Source: Parvibaculum sp963975745
Lineage (GTDB): Bacteria > Pseudomonadota > Alphaproteobacteria > Parvibaculales > Parvibaculaceae
Assembly: GCF_963975745.1 (NCBI RefSeq)
Contig: NZ_CAXBIB010000013.1
Coordinates: 1-64,000, forward strand
DNA: 64,000 nt
Direction of reading: 5' to 3'
The notes beneath the pieces are model-generated. The model did no database searches and was not told where the DNA came from. It worked only from the letters and a program-made list of their open reading frames with translations. The translations under genes were made by a program, and so were the position numbers. Positions 25,056 to 33,888 of the stretch are shown piece after piece. Numbering within the stretch: the stretch's first letter is position 1; the number at the start of each line of letters is the position of its first letter.

Positions 25056-26255
25056 TCAGAAATCGTCCTCTCGATGTTCGTCGCTGCCGACATCGTGCCG
25101 GAAGGGGGCGTATTCGCCAAGAGCGGCGATATCCCGATCGACATATTGCCGTTCACGGCTCAGATACTCGGCTACGGCCTCACGAAAAGACGGGTTTGCG
25201 ATCCAGTGCGCTGAATGGGTCCGCGCCGGCAGATAGCCGCGTGCCAGCTTGTGCTCGCCCTGGGCGCCCGCTTCAACCCTCTCTAGTCCCCGGGCGATGG
25301 CAAATTCGATGGCCTGATAGTAGCAACACTCGAAATGCAGGAAGGGATGGTGTTCGACCGCCCCCCAATTCCGACCATAGAGTGCATCGCCGCCAATGAA
25401 ATTGAGGGCGCCTGCAATCAGCCGGCCCTCCCGCCGTGCCATGACCAACAGGGTCTGACCTGACATACGCTCGCCGATCAGGCTGAAGAATTCGCGGCTC
25501 AGATAGGGCGCCCCCCATTTGCGCGCGCCTGTGTCCATGTAGAAAGTGAAAAATGCGTCCCAGTGATCCTCGGTGATGTCGCTTCCAGTCACCCATTCGA
25601 CGCCAATGCCATTGTCCATCGCGCGCGCGCGTTCCTTGCGGATCATTTTGCGCTTCCGGGAGGAAAGGTCGGAGAGAAAATCGTCAAAGGAGCCATAGCC
25701 GCGATTGTGCCAATGGAACTGCTGGTCGGTGCGCTGCAGGAATCCGAGTTGGCCGAGACGGCTCCACTGACGCTGCGGCAGAAAGGTAAGGTGAAGTGAC
25801 GAAACGCCGAGGCGGGTGGCAAGCTCGACAGCGCCTGCAGCAAGCGCATCTTCGGCCGAGCCGCGGCCGGGGCCCAAAGGTGTCAGAAGGCGCTTGCCGG
25901 TTGCGGGCGTAAACGGTACCGAACCCTGCAGTTTCGGGTAGTAGCGGCCGCCCGCATTTTCGAACGCGCTGGCCCAACCCTGGTCAAAGACGTACTCGCC
26001 GCGGCTGTGGGTTTTTAGGTAAAGCGGCATTGCGCCGGCCAGTCCGCCGGCATCATCTTCCAGAAGCAGATGATGCGGCGACCAGCCTGTGCGCCGCGTC
26101 GCCGAGCCGCTCTCCTCCAGGGCTGAAAGAAAGGCATGGGAAATGAACGGGTTTGCTGGTTCACCCGGCGGGTTGGCGCAAGCGTCCCATGCGCGGAAGT
26201 CGACGCCTTTCAAGCTGTCGACAACGCGGATGATGGCCTGTTCATTGTCTCCCAT
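25056..26255 (-). CDS. GNAT-fold protein of the DUF482/FemAB-like group
   Basis: The 399-residue protein has the family features NPFISHAFLSALEESGSATRRTGW, LPLYLKTHSRGEYVFDQGWA-like segments, FLSDLSSRKRKMIRKERARA, RREGRLIAGALNFIGGDALYGRNWGA and LARGYLPARTHSAHWI. This group (peptidogalycan biosynthesis / DUF482) is widespread in alphaproteobacteria and resembles FemAB aminoacyltransferases, but its reaction is unproven. It lies between RidA and HIT genes on the same strand with very short gaps, an arrangement often seen for this family. Confidence 0.85.
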   Translation of the reverse strand: MGDNEQAIIRVVDSLKGVDFRAWDACANPPGEPANPFISHAFLSALEESGSATRRTGWSPHHLLLEDDAGGLAGAMPLYLKTHSRGEYVFDQGWASAFENAGGRYYPKLQGSVPFTPATGKRLLTPLGPGRGSAEDALAAGAVELATRLGVSSLHLTFLPQRQWSRLGQLGFLQRTDQQFHWHNRGYGSFDDFLSDLSSRKRKMIRKERARAMDNGIGVEWVTGSDITEDHWDAFFTFYMDTGARKWGAPYLSREFFSLIGERMSGQTLLVMARREGRLIAGALNFIGGDALYGRNWGAVEHHPFLHFECCYYQAIEFAIARGLERVEAGAQGEHKLARGYLPARTHSAHWIANPSFREAVAEYLSRERQYVDRDIAALGEYAPFRHDVGSDEHREDDF

Positions 26256-26282
26256 GTTGCAATTCCAGAGAAGGGCCTCGCC

Positions 26283-26750
26283 TCACGCGATCTCGAAAAC
26301 GGCTTCGATTTCGACCGATATCTGGAACGGCAGGCTGGGTGCCGACACCGCCGACCGGGCATGACGGCCTGCGTCACCAAAAATCTCGACCAAAAGGTCC
26401 GATGCTCCATTGATGACGGCCGGTTGCTGGTCGAATTCGGCCGTCGCATTGACGAAACCGAGAATTTTGACGGCCCGTTTCACACGGTCGAGGTTGCCGC
26501 CGCAAGCGGCTTTCAGCTGGGCGAGAACGTTGAGCATGGTCAGGCGCGCGGCTGCCTTGCCGGCCTCGACATCGTGATCCCGGCCAAGTTTGCCCTGATG
26601 GCTGATGCCCGTGGGGCCCATCGGCCCCTGACCTGAGATAAAGACCAGATTACCAGTGACGACATAAGGCAAGTAAGTGCCGGCCGGGCTTGCCGGTACA
26701 GGCAGTTCAATTTCGAGTTCCTTCAGGCGCGCATCGATCCTACCAGCCAT
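26283..26750 (-). CDS. RidA family protein (YjgF/YER057c/UK114)
   Basis: RidA proteins hydrolyse reactive enamines and imines from PLP enzymes. The 155-residue form here begins MAGRIDARLKELEIELP, then shows YVVTGNLVFISGQGPM, ARLTMLNVLAQLKAACGGNLDRVKRAVKILGFVNA and GDAGRHARSAVSAPSLPFQISVEIEAVFEI. The arginine of the active site (GRHARSAV) is present. GGAG is eight bases before the ATG at 26750; another ATG two codons upstream is too close to it. It is the first gene of the RidA-GNAT-HIT operon and diverges from agmatine deiminase. Confidence 0.9.
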   Translation of the reverse strand: MAGRIDARLKELEIELPVPASPAGTYLPYVVTGNLVFISGQGPMGPTGISHQGKLGRDHDVEAGKAAARLTMLNVLAQLKAACGGNLDRVKRAVKILGFVNATAEFDQQPAVINGASDLLVEIFGDAGRHARSAVSAPSLPFQISVEIEAVFEIA

Positions 26751-26855
26751 CTCCATCGCTCCGTTTGTGCTCGTGCTTGCCGCACATGATCCAGCGGCTA
26801 TACCTAACCTTTTGGACGAGAACACGAAAGACCCTGGCGGGGCGATGGGGGTACG

Positions 26856-27896
26856 ATGAGTGGATTGCGCAGGCCGGCGGACGACGATCTCTTCATGCCC
26901 GCCGAATGGGAGCCGCACGAGCGGTGCTGGATGCAGTGGCCGAGTCGCGGCGAGCTTTGGGGCGAGCGTCTGCCGCAAGCCTACGGGGTCTATGCCCGGG
27001 TTGCACGAGCGATCGCGGGCTTTGAGCCCGTATCGATGGTGTGCCGTCCTGAAGACGAAGCGCAAGCGCGGCTGGCCTGTGGTCGGTCGGTCGAGGTCGT
27101 TCCGCTGCCGATCGACGACAGTTGGGCGCGCGATTCAGGCCCCATTTTTGTTGCGGATGGAAAAGGCGGGGTCGCTGGAACGCATTGGCGATTCAATGCC
27201 TGGGGCAATGCCTATCAGAACTATGAACACGATGCGGCTGTCGCCGGCCTCATCCTGGAACGGCTGGGGATGCGGACCTACAAGGGCGGCATGGTGCTGG
27301 AGGGTGGCTCGATATGCGCGGACGGCTATGGAACGCTACTGACGACCGAGGAATGCCTGCTCAACGACAATCGGAATCCGGAGCTGACGCGACAGCAGAT
27401 CGAGGAGAACCTCGCCCTGAATCTCGGGGTGTCACGAATCATCTGGCTTGATCGCGGTCTGGAAGATGACGAGACCAGTGGTCACGTCGACATGATCGCC
27501 TGTTTTGCAGGGCAGGGTCGCGTGCTGTTGCATATGCCGGAAGACCGCGGCGATCCCAATCATGAACGAATGCAGGATAATCGCGCCCGGCTTGAAGCCG
27601 CCCGCGATGCGCGCGGAGAAAAGCTGGAAATCATCGAGATTCCGCAACCCCGCCGCAATCTCAAGCGCGCCGATGGGCGCCGCCTCTGCACGTCATATGT
27701 CAATGCGTATATCGCGAATGGCGGGGTTGTCATGCCGACATATGACGATCCGAATGACGGCAGGGCGGCAGAAATCATGGCCGCGGCATTTCCGGGCCGT
27801 CAGGTGATACAGATGCCGGCCCTCGAAATTGCCCAAGGTGGCGGATCAATTCACTGCATCACGCAGCAACAACCAAAAGGAACGTCGCTGAAATAG
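26856..27896 (+). CDS. aguA: Agmatine deiminase
   Basis: The enzyme converts agmatine to N-carbamoylputrescine and ammonia. The 346-residue protein has the guanidino-modifying fold with MPAEWEPHERCWMQWP, DDSWARDSGPIFV, GGMVLEGGSICADGYGT, DDETSGHVDMIACF and the nucleophile C334 in GGGSIHCITQQQP. Length is normal. The partner amidase (AguB) is not next to it, so putrescine formation would depend on a gene elsewhere. The operon with a glutamate-amine ligase at 12-16 kb may serve the same polyamine pool, which is an inference. Confidence 0.93.
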   Translation: MSGLRRPADDDLFMPAEWEPHERCWMQWPSRGELWGERLPQAYGVYARVARAIAGFEPVSMVCRPEDEAQARLACGRSVEVVPLPIDDSWARDSGPIFVADGKGGVAGTHWRFNAWGNAYQNYEHDAAVAGLILERLGMRTYKGGMVLEGGSICADGYGTLLTTEECLLNDNRNPELTRQQIEENLALNLGVSRIIWLDRGLEDDETSGHVDMIACFAGQGRVLLHMPEDRGDPNHERMQDNRARLEAARDARGEKLEIIEIPQPRRNLKRADGRRLCTSYVNAYIANGGVVMPTYDDPNDGRAAEIMAAAFPGRQVIQMPALEIAQGGGSIHCITQQQPKGTSLK

Positions 27897-27901
27897 TCAA
27901 A

Positions 27902-28624
27902 TCATCCATGCGTGGTCAGTCGGACGGCACGACCGCCATTCTTCTTGTCGGCATACATGGCGCGGTCCGCACGATCGAGCAGATCGCGAGCGGAGGTCGC
28001 GCCGGTATAAGATGCGAATCCAACGCTGGCTTTGACCGAGATCGTACTTGATTTGCAGGGGATTTCGATATCGGCAATTCCGCGCAACATTTCGCGGGCG
28101 CGCTCACGTGCACGGCGGTGCTCGGCGCGCACGAAGAGAACAGCGAATTCATCGCCCCCAAGACGTGCAGCATAATCGGTGGCACGGATGCTCTTGGCAA
28201 GGTGGTTCCCGACGGCACGCAGGACTTCGTCGCCGACCGCGTGGCCGCATCGATCATTGATCGCCTTGAATCCGTCAAGGTCGATATAGGCCAACAGTCC
28301 CGTTTCATCATAGCGCGCCGCGCTCAGGAGATTCCGGCGCAGGACCTCATCGAATCCGCGACGATTCAGCAAGCCTGTCAGCTCGTCGGTCTGTGTCAGT
28401 GCTTCGAGTTGGCGGACGCGCGCGGTAAGTTCCACGATGCGTGTTTCTGCGTCATCGGCAAAAGCAAGCGCACGGTCAACGATGTCGCGATTTCCCGATC
28501 CACGTGATGCCGATCCGATGCTGCGGCGGAATCGTTCCGTGGAGGGATCGATCGGCAGCGCGCCTTCCCTTAGAGGGGCGCTACCCGCTCCTGTGCCTGC
28601 CATCCGCTTCACGTAGCCCATCAT
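27902..28624 (-). CDS. Diguanylate cyclase (GGDEF domain) with short N-terminal region
   Basis: The product makes cyclic di-GMP from two GTP. It has 240 residues: an uncharacterised N-terminal 65 residues, a short coiled-coil helix (about 55-76) and a GGDEF domain from LTQTDELTGLLNRRGF. The active site GGDEF is intact (156-160) and the inhibitory I-site RATD lies five residues before it. There is no membrane segment or sensor domain, so it is a soluble enzyme. Two ATG codons in a row follow GCGGGGG; either could be the start. It converges on aguA with five bases between stops. Confidence 0.9.
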   Translation of the reverse strand: MMGYVKRMAGTGAGSAPLREGALPIDPSTERFRRSIGSASRGSGNRDIVDRALAFADDAETRIVELTARVRQLEALTQTDELTGLLNRRGFDEVLRRNLLSAARYDETGLLAYIDLDGFKAINDRCGHAVGDEVLRAVGNHLAKSIRATDYAARLGGDEFAVLFVRAEHRRARERAREMLRGIADIEIPCKSSTISVKASVGFASYTGATSARDLLDRADRAMYADKKNGGRAVRLTTHG

Positions 28625-28788
28625 TGTCCCCCGCAATATGCCTGCGTTCCTGTTCAAGGCTGATCATCTGGCTATGGGAAATGCAATGTTTTTGCCAGAT
28701 GAAAAATCTTTTAAAATCAACAAGATGGGTCACTTGCGTCTTGGGCGCTGCCCGGCAAAATATGCCCGTGTGACTCAGCTTTGCCGGG

Positions 28789-29694
28789 TCATTCAATGTG
28801 CTGCTCGACATCGCGCGCGAGCCTGAAGCCAGCGATCGAGAGTCGATCTTCTGCCAAACGGTTTTCGCGGGCGCCTATCCGTATCGGCCCCGGCGTGTCG
28901 GTCCACGAGCCGCCACGAAGGACGCGGATACTGCAATTTCCGGCAGTGCCCGGCCTGCCGTCGCGCGGCACGAGCCTGTAGTCGTCCATCCAGCAATCCG
29001 CGAGCCAGCCCCACACATTGCCGACCATGTCGTAGAGATCATACGGATTGGGCTGGAAGCTGCCGACCGGGCTTGTGTACATGAAGCCGTCGTCGCAAGG
29101 CTCCGCGACCTTGGCCACCTTGTTCTTGGCTGTCAGGTCGTTGACGTTGGCATAGTCGCAGGTGAGCCTCTCGTCATCACCCCAGAAATTTGTGCCGGTC
29201 GTGCCGCCGCGGGCCGCATATTCCCATTCCGCTTCGCTTGGCAGGCGGTAAGGAGCGCCGGTTCTTTCGGACATCCATTCGGCATAGGCAATAGCGTCGT
29301 GCCAGGAAATGCAGACGACCGGATGGTCCGGCATCTGCGGGAAGCCAGGCGCACGCCAGTTCGCCGAACGGTCGACCCGCCAGCCTTGCGGCGTCAGCGT
29401 ATGACAGCCGCCATTGGCGCGATATGCGGTCGCTTCGACAAAGGCCGCGAAGGCCGCCACCGTGACCGGTTTGGCCGCAATGGCAAAGGATCTTACGATT
29501 CGTACTTCATGGCGTGGAAACTCGCTTGCGTCGGCGGCAGTATCATTATCGCCGGCGCCCCGCATGAACGTCCCGGGGGGCAGGACAACCAGTTCGGGAC
29601 AATCGACGCAATCGCGCAGCGTTACCAATTGTTGGTTTGGCGCGTCGCAGGCAACAAGGCTGAAGAATACGATGCCAATGATACCGCGGATCAT
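28789..29694 (-). CDS. Formylglycine-generating-enzyme-like (SUMF1/EgtB fold) lipoprotein
   Basis: The 301-residue protein has a lipobox LVAC (C16) and a full FGE-sulfatase domain: LVVLPPGTFMRGAG, AAKPVTVAAFAAFVEAT, HPVVCISWHDAIAYAEWMSE, YRLPSEAEWEYAARGG, DMVGNVWGWLADCW and VLRGGSW...GFRLAR. Genuine FGE enzymes oxidise a sulfatase Cys with two active-site cysteines in the C-terminal part. I do not see that Cys pair clearly, and no sulfatase is nearby, so a non-sulfatase role is likely. Its ATG overlaps the stop of the hydroxyacid dehydrogenase (ATGA). Confidence 0.82.
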   Translation of the reverse strand: MIRGIIGIVFFSLVACDAPNQQLVTLRDCVDCPELVVLPPGTFMRGAGDNDTAADASEFPRHEVRIVRSFAIAAKPVTVAAFAAFVEATAYRANGGCHTLTPQGWRVDRSANWRAPGFPQMPDHPVVCISWHDAIAYAEWMSERTGAPYRLPSEAEWEYAARGGTTGTNFWGDDERLTCDYANVNDLTAKNKVAKVAEPCDDGFMYTSPVGSFQPNPYDLYDMVGNVWGWLADCWMDDYRLVPRDGRPGTAGNCSIRVLRGGSWTDTPGPIRIGARENRLAEDRLSIAGFRLARDVEQHIE

Positions 29695-30656
29695 GCACCG
29701 ACCCTGTCGGGTGGAGTGTGTCCGGCGAAGAACGCATCGAGATTGTCGAGTGCGCGGAATCCCATCGCATTTCGTGTTTCGAATGTCGCGCTCCCGAGAT
29801 GCGGCAATAGAAATGCGTTTGGCAGCTCCAGATAGCCCGGATGCAGGTTCGGTTCATTATTGAAGACGTCAAGGCCCGCAGCGGCAACGTGGCCCGACGC
29901 CAAAGCCTCTATCAACGCGTCGTCGTCGACGATATCGCCGCGTGCCGTGTTGACCAGGATTGCGCCCGGTGGCAGGAGCGCCAGGCTCCGGCGGTTGATG
30001 AGCCCACGCGTTTCCGGCGTCGAGGTGCAATGGATCGACAAGACATCCGAGACGGCGAACATTGAAACAATGTCGGGATGGAAGACGGCACTTTCCTCAC
30101 TCGCGGCGTCGAGGCGGCTGCGATTGTGGTAGTGTATCGTCATGCCGAATGCGCGTGCGCGGCGGGCAACGGCGCGACCGATGCGCCCGAGCCCCAGAAT
30201 GCCCAACCGCTTGCCCGAGATCTCGCGTCCGAGCATTCCGGTTGGTGCCCAGTTCTTCCATCGACCTTCGCGGATAGTGGCAGCTCCGGCGTTTGCACCG
30301 CGAGCGGCACCAAGCATCAACAGCATCGCGATTTCGGCCGTTGCATCGGTCAGGACGTCGGGTGTGTTGGTGACGACGATGTTGCGGGCTGCGGCGGCGG
30401 CGATGTCGATATGATCGTAGCCGACCGAGAATGTCGCGATGATGCGCATGCTCTCGGGGAGTGCCGAGATCAGTTCTGCGTCGATTCTGTCGGTGACCGT
30501 GGCGAGGAGACCGTCCTTGCCTGCGGCGCGGGCCAGCATTTCCTCGCGCGCATAGAGGCGATCATCCATATTCCGATCAGCGTCATAGCTGCGGATGGCG
30601 CGGGCTTCGACTTCCGGCGGGAGCTTGCGTGTGAGAAGAATGCGGGGGCGGGACAT
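29691..30656 (-). CDS. D-isomer 2-hydroxyacid dehydrogenase (glyoxylate/hydroxypyruvate reductase-like)
   Basis: The enzyme reduces a 2-oxoacid such as glyoxylate with NAD(P)H. It has 321 residues: FSVGYDHIDIAAAAARNIVVTNTP, NAD site LGILGLGRIGRAVARRA, catalytic Arg in NTARGDIVDDDAL, Glu in FNNEPNLHP and His in FLLPHLGSAT, the usual triad. The ATG at 30656 is the family-like start; an ATG nine codons upstream (MINRTPRPL) has no better ribosome site. It is coupled to the SUMF1-like lipoprotein gene downstream and diverges from eipB. Confidence 0.9.
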   Translation of the reverse strand: MSRPRILLTRKLPPEVEARAIRSYDADRNMDDRLYAREEMLARAAGKDGLLATVTDRIDAELISALPESMRIIATFSVGYDHIDIAAAAARNIVVTNTPDVLTDATAEIAMLLMLGAARGANAGAATIREGRWKNWAPTGMLGREISGKRLGILGLGRIGRAVARRARAFGMTIHYHNRSRLDAASEESAVFHPDIVSMFAVSDVLSIHCTSTPETRGLINRRSLALLPPGAILVNTARGDIVDDDALIEALASGHVAAAGLDVFNNEPNLHPGYLELPNAFLLPHLGSATFETRNAMGFRALDNLDAFFAGHTPPDRVGA

Positions 30657-30749
30657 GAGGGGCCTTGGCGTTCGATTGATCATCCGGTTTAGCCGATGGT
30701 GTAGGATCGCAAAAGACCGAAGGTGATAAGGGGAAGGAAAGCCGGAACC

Positions 30750-31577
30750 ATGCGCGCCAGACGCACGAATTTGATCGCCATTCTTCTGTTGGCCGGCGCA
30801 TCGGATGCAAGTGCCACAGCAGTTGAAGCCGAGATGCAGATGCATCGCGCCGTCTACGAACTTTCGCTCGTGCGCTCGCAGGCGGTCAGCGATGTCGCCG
30901 GAATCGAAGGGCGGATGGTTGTGGAATGGCGCGGCGGGAGGGAATGCGGGGGGTATACGTCGTTGCAGCGGGTGGTGACGACGGTGACGGGAGAGAGCGA
31001 CGTTTCGGTGCGGAACGATGTCCGCCTGAGCACGTGGGAGGCGGCGGATGGCGGCGAATTCCGGTTCGAGCGGACCGAATATGTGAACGGCCAACTCATT
31101 GAATCCGAAAGCGGAATCGCGCTGCGCGCCGACGAAACCGGCCCTGTAAGGGTGACGCGGGAGGGCCAGTTGCCGCTCGAGATGCCCGGCGAGGTGCTGT
31201 TTCCGGTGGCCTATAATCTGCAGCTGATGGCGGCGGCGCGGGCCGGACGGCAGCGCTTCAGCGCCCCGATTTTCGACGGCACGGAAGAGACCGAAAACCC
31301 GACAAATGCCTTTATCGGCAAGGCCTTAGCGGTTCCCGAGGATGCTCTTTCCGCGGCTCTGAGCGGCAGCGCTGTGCGGCCGCTGTCGGAAATGACCGCC
31401 TGGCCGGTGCGGCTCGGCTATTTCGACCGCGATGCGCGCGAGGGCCTGCCCAATTTCGAAATGGGCTATGTCCTTCTATCCAATGGCGTTTCGGCGTCGC
31501 TGGTGCTCGATTACGACGATGTGGTGATGAAGGGACGGCTCACCGAACTGCATTTTTTCACAGCCGGGAGCTGCTGA
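30750..31577 (+). CDS. eipB: EipB-like periplasmic beta-spiral protein (DUF1849)
   Basis: EipB in Brucella is a periplasmic protein needed for envelope integrity and is held by a disulfide between a central and a C-terminal cysteine. This 275-residue homologue has a signal peptide (about 1-22), HRAVYELSLVRSQ, MVVEWRGGRECGGYTSLQRV with C66, and C275 as the very last residue; these are the only two cysteines, so the disulfide pattern is kept. FEMGYVLLSNGVSASLVLDYDDVVMKG near the end is typical. GGAAGGA precedes the ATG at 30750; a GTG nine codons up is less likely. Confidence 0.88.
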   Translation: MRARRTNLIAILLLAGASDASATAVEAEMQMHRAVYELSLVRSQAVSDVAGIEGRMVVEWRGGRECGGYTSLQRVVTTVTGESDVSVRNDVRLSTWEAADGGEFRFERTEYVNGQLIESESGIALRADETGPVRVTREGQLPLEMPGEVLFPVAYNLQLMAAARAGRQRFSAPIFDGTEETENPTNAFIGKALAVPEDALSAALSGSAVRPLSEMTAWPVRLGYFDRDAREGLPNFEMGYVLLSNGVSASLVLDYDDVVMKGRLTELHFFTAGSC

Positions 31578-31683
31578 AGACCCCCCCTCTGTCACGCAAC
31601 TGTCAAAAAACTGTCACAAACCGACTTATCCCCCGCCGATAACCCAACTTGTCCCCCGGGGACAAGTCCGACTTATCCCCGCT
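31578..31683. repeat. Convergent intergenic multi-motif element (copy 2)
   Basis: AGA plus seven C and TCTGTCACG (31578-31595) is followed by two further CTGTCA units (to 31620), CGACTTATCCCC, CGATAACCC, the 21-base palindrome ACTTGTCCCC-C-GGGGACAAGT (31647-31667) and CGACTTATCCCC (to 31680). Read on the other strand it repeats the motifs of 1355-1606. It fills the whole gap between the eipB and dinB stop codons, and the palindrome could also act as an RNA hairpin. Confidence 0.7.
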
Positions 31684-32943
31684 TCAGCGGGAGAGGCCGC
31701 GACCCTTGCCGATCGACTTGTCCCCGAACTTCGCCCGGAGGCGATCCATCGCCCGTTCGGCCCGGGCACGCCGCGTCGCGGCCGGGTCGAGCATGTCGGG
31801 CGGGTCGGCGAGATCGGCGGGGGCAAGTTGCGCAATGCCGATGCCGAGCAGGCGGAAGCGGGTGCCGGTCGCTTCCTTCGCCAGCAGCGGCGCGGCGGTG
31901 CGGTAGATCACGTCGGCAAGTTGCGTCGGATCGTGCAGCGTCCGGTTGCGGGTGCGGGTCCTGAAGTCGGCGGTCTTCAGTTTCAGCACGACGGTCGCGC
32001 CCGACAGGCCGGCCGCCTTGGCGCGCCTGGCCACCTTTTCGCAAAGCGGCCACAAGGCGCGGTCGAGGGCGGCGGCGTCCGAAATATCCTCCGTGAACGT
32101 CGTTTCGGCCGAAATGCTTTTCGCGCCCTGGGAGGGCTCGACGGTGCGGACATCGAGGCCGCGGGCGAGGCGCCAGAGACGGCTTCCCATCGAGCCGTAG
32201 CGCGCCATCAGGTCGTTCTCCTCCATGCGCTGGAGCTGCGAAATGCGGGTGATGCCGTCGCGGGCCAGCTTCGTCTCGAAGGCCTTGCCGACGCCCCAGA
32301 TCAACGACACCGGCTTGCCGGCCAGGAAGTCGATGGTCTCGGCGCGGCCGATCACCGAGAAGCCGCGCGGCTTGTCGAGGTCGGAGGCGATCTTGGCCAG
32401 GAACTTGTTGTGGCTGAGGCCGACCGAGACGGTGATGCCGATTTCCTTTTCGATGCGGTTGACGAGGCGGGCCATGCTGAGCGCCGGCGAGCCGTGATGC
32501 AGGCGCTCGGTGCCGGAAAGGTCGAGAAAGGCCTCGTCGATCGAGAGCGGTTCGACCAGCGGCGTCAGTTCCTGCATCAACTGGCGGACCTCGCGGCCGA
32601 CCTTGGCGTATTTGGCCATGTCGGGCGGCAGGACGACCGCTTCGGGACAGGCGGCCAGCGCCTTGAACATCGGCATGGCCGAGCGGACGCCGCGAATGCG
32701 GGCGATATAGCAGCAGGTCGAGACGACGCCGCGCTTGCCGCCGCCGATGATCAGCGGCTTGTCGCGCAGGGCGGGATCGTCGCGCTTTTCGACGGCGGCA
32801 TAGAAGGCATCGCAATCGAGATGGGCGATCGAGAGCGCGTGCAGTTCGGGATGGAATTTCAGGCGTGGCCGATGACAGGCCGGACAGCGCGTTGCGCCTT
32901 CGGGGGCGGGAGCGTAGCAGTCGCGGCAGAAGCCTTCGCTCAT
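31684..32943 (-). CDS. dinB: DNA polymerase IV (DinB) with N-terminal Cys4 motif
   Basis: This is a Y-family translesion polymerase of 419 residues. The catalytic acids are in AHLDCDAFYAAVE and SIDEAFLDLSGT; SVGLSHNKFLAKIASDLDKPRGF and the helix-hairpin-helix region LIWGVGKAFETKL follow, then the little-finger domain with GAKSISAETTF. Before the polymerase is a 35-residue extension with C6, C9, C20 and C23 (CRDC, CPAC), a likely zinc ribbon. No beta-clamp motif is obvious at the C-terminus. The ATG overlaps the stop of the ROK kinase gene (ATGA). No SOS box was identified. Confidence 0.92.
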   Translation of the reverse strand: MSEGFCRDCYAPAPEGATRCPACHRPRLKFHPELHALSIAHLDCDAFYAAVEKRDDPALRDKPLIIGGGKRGVVSTCCYIARIRGVRSAMPMFKALAACPEAVVLPPDMAKYAKVGREVRQLMQELTPLVEPLSIDEAFLDLSGTERLHHGSPALSMARLVNRIEKEIGITVSVGLSHNKFLAKIASDLDKPRGFSVIGRAETIDFLAGKPVSLIWGVGKAFETKLARDGITRISQLQRMEENDLMARYGSMGSRLWRLARGLDVRTVEPSQGAKSISAETTFTEDISDAAALDRALWPLCEKVARRAKAAGLSGATVVLKLKTADFRTRTRNRTLHDPTQLADVIYRTAAPLLAKEATGTRFRLLGIGIAQLAPADLADPPDMLDPAATRRARAERAMDRLRAKFGDKSIGKGRGLSR

Positions 32944-33848
32944 GGGCTCTCTTCCCCCGGCCAGAGCCAGGCCGCGCCGCGGACGCCGCTTGAATCGCCG
33001 TGGCGGTTGCGGGCCAGCCGCGTCACCACCGTGTCGGAAAAGACATAGGCGCCCCAGCGCGCCGGGACTTCGTCGTAGAGGGCTTCGGTGTTCGACATGC
33101 CGCCGCCCAGCACGACGATCTCGGGATCGAGAATGTTGATCAGATGCGCCAGCGCGCGGGCGAGGCGGTCGGCATAGCGGCGCAAGGCCAGGCGGGCAGG
33201 GCGCGAGCCCGCTTCCGCCGCGGCGACGATCTCGGGCGGGGTCAGGGCCTCGCCTTCCTCCTCGCTGTAGAGGCGCGCGAAGGCCGGGCCCGAGATCCAT
33301 GTCTCGATGCAGCCCTTCTTGCCGCAATAGCAGCCGGTGCCCGGATATTCGTCGGGATGCATCCAGGGCAGCGGGTTGTGGCCCCACTCGCCGGCAATCG
33401 CGTTGGGGCCACCATGGAGACGGCCGCCGATGACGATGCCGCCGCCGACCCCGGTGCCGAGGATGACGCCGAAGACCGAAGCCGCGCCGGCGCCGGCGCC
33501 GTCGGTCGCTTCCGACAGGGCAAAACAGTCGGCATCGTTGGCGAGGCGCACGGGACGGGCCAGCGCCGCTTCGAGATCGCGGGCCAGCGGATGGCCGATC
33601 AGCCAGGTGCTGTTGGCGTTCTTCACCAGGCCGGTGGCCGGCGAGACCATGCCCGGAATGCCGAGGCCGACGCTGCCGCGCTCGCCGGTTTCGGCTTCGA
33701 GGGCGGCGACCAGATCGCGGATCGCGGCGACGGTCGCTTCGTAACTTCCTTGGGGCGCGGCGATGCGGCGGCGCGCCCGTTCGCGGCCTGCCGCGTCGAG
33801 TGCCAGTCCTTCGATCTTGGTGCCGCCGAGGTCGATGCCGATGCGCAT
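32940..33848 (-). CDS. ROK family sugar kinase (fructokinase/N-acetylglucosamine kinase-like)
   Basis: ATP-dependent sugar kinase of 302 residues with MRIGIDLGGTKIEGLALD (phosphate loop), VGLGIPGMVSP, NSTWLIGHPLARDLE, NDADCFALSEA with the catalytic Asp, GVILGTGVGGGIVIGGRLHGG, and the ROK zinc motif around GHNPLPW...CYCGKKGCIETW. This pattern is found in both fructokinases (Mak) and GlcNAc kinase (NagK). No sugar operon is near; its partner is dinB, coupled by ATGA, with no evident functional link. Confidence 0.9.
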   Translation of the reverse strand: MRIGIDLGGTKIEGLALDAAGRERARRRIAAPQGSYEATVAAIRDLVAALEAETGERGSVGLGIPGMVSPATGLVKNANSTWLIGHPLARDLEAALARPVRLANDADCFALSEATDGAGAGAASVFGVILGTGVGGGIVIGGRLHGGPNAIAGEWGHNPLPWMHPDEYPGTGCYCGKKGCIETWISGPAFARLYSEEEGEALTPPEIVAAAEAGSRPARLALRRYADRLARALAHLINILDPEIVVLGGGMSNTEALYDEVPARWGAYVFSDTVVTRLARNRHGDSSGVRGAAWLWPGEESP

Positions 33849-33888
33849 GGGGATTCCATTTTTGACGAAGGATATCAGATTTGGGAGT

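Noticed and set aside
31684..33387. Upstream-extended dinB frame of 567 codons
   Set aside because: The extra part overlaps the ROK kinase in another frame; the ATG at 32943 couples to the kinase stop.
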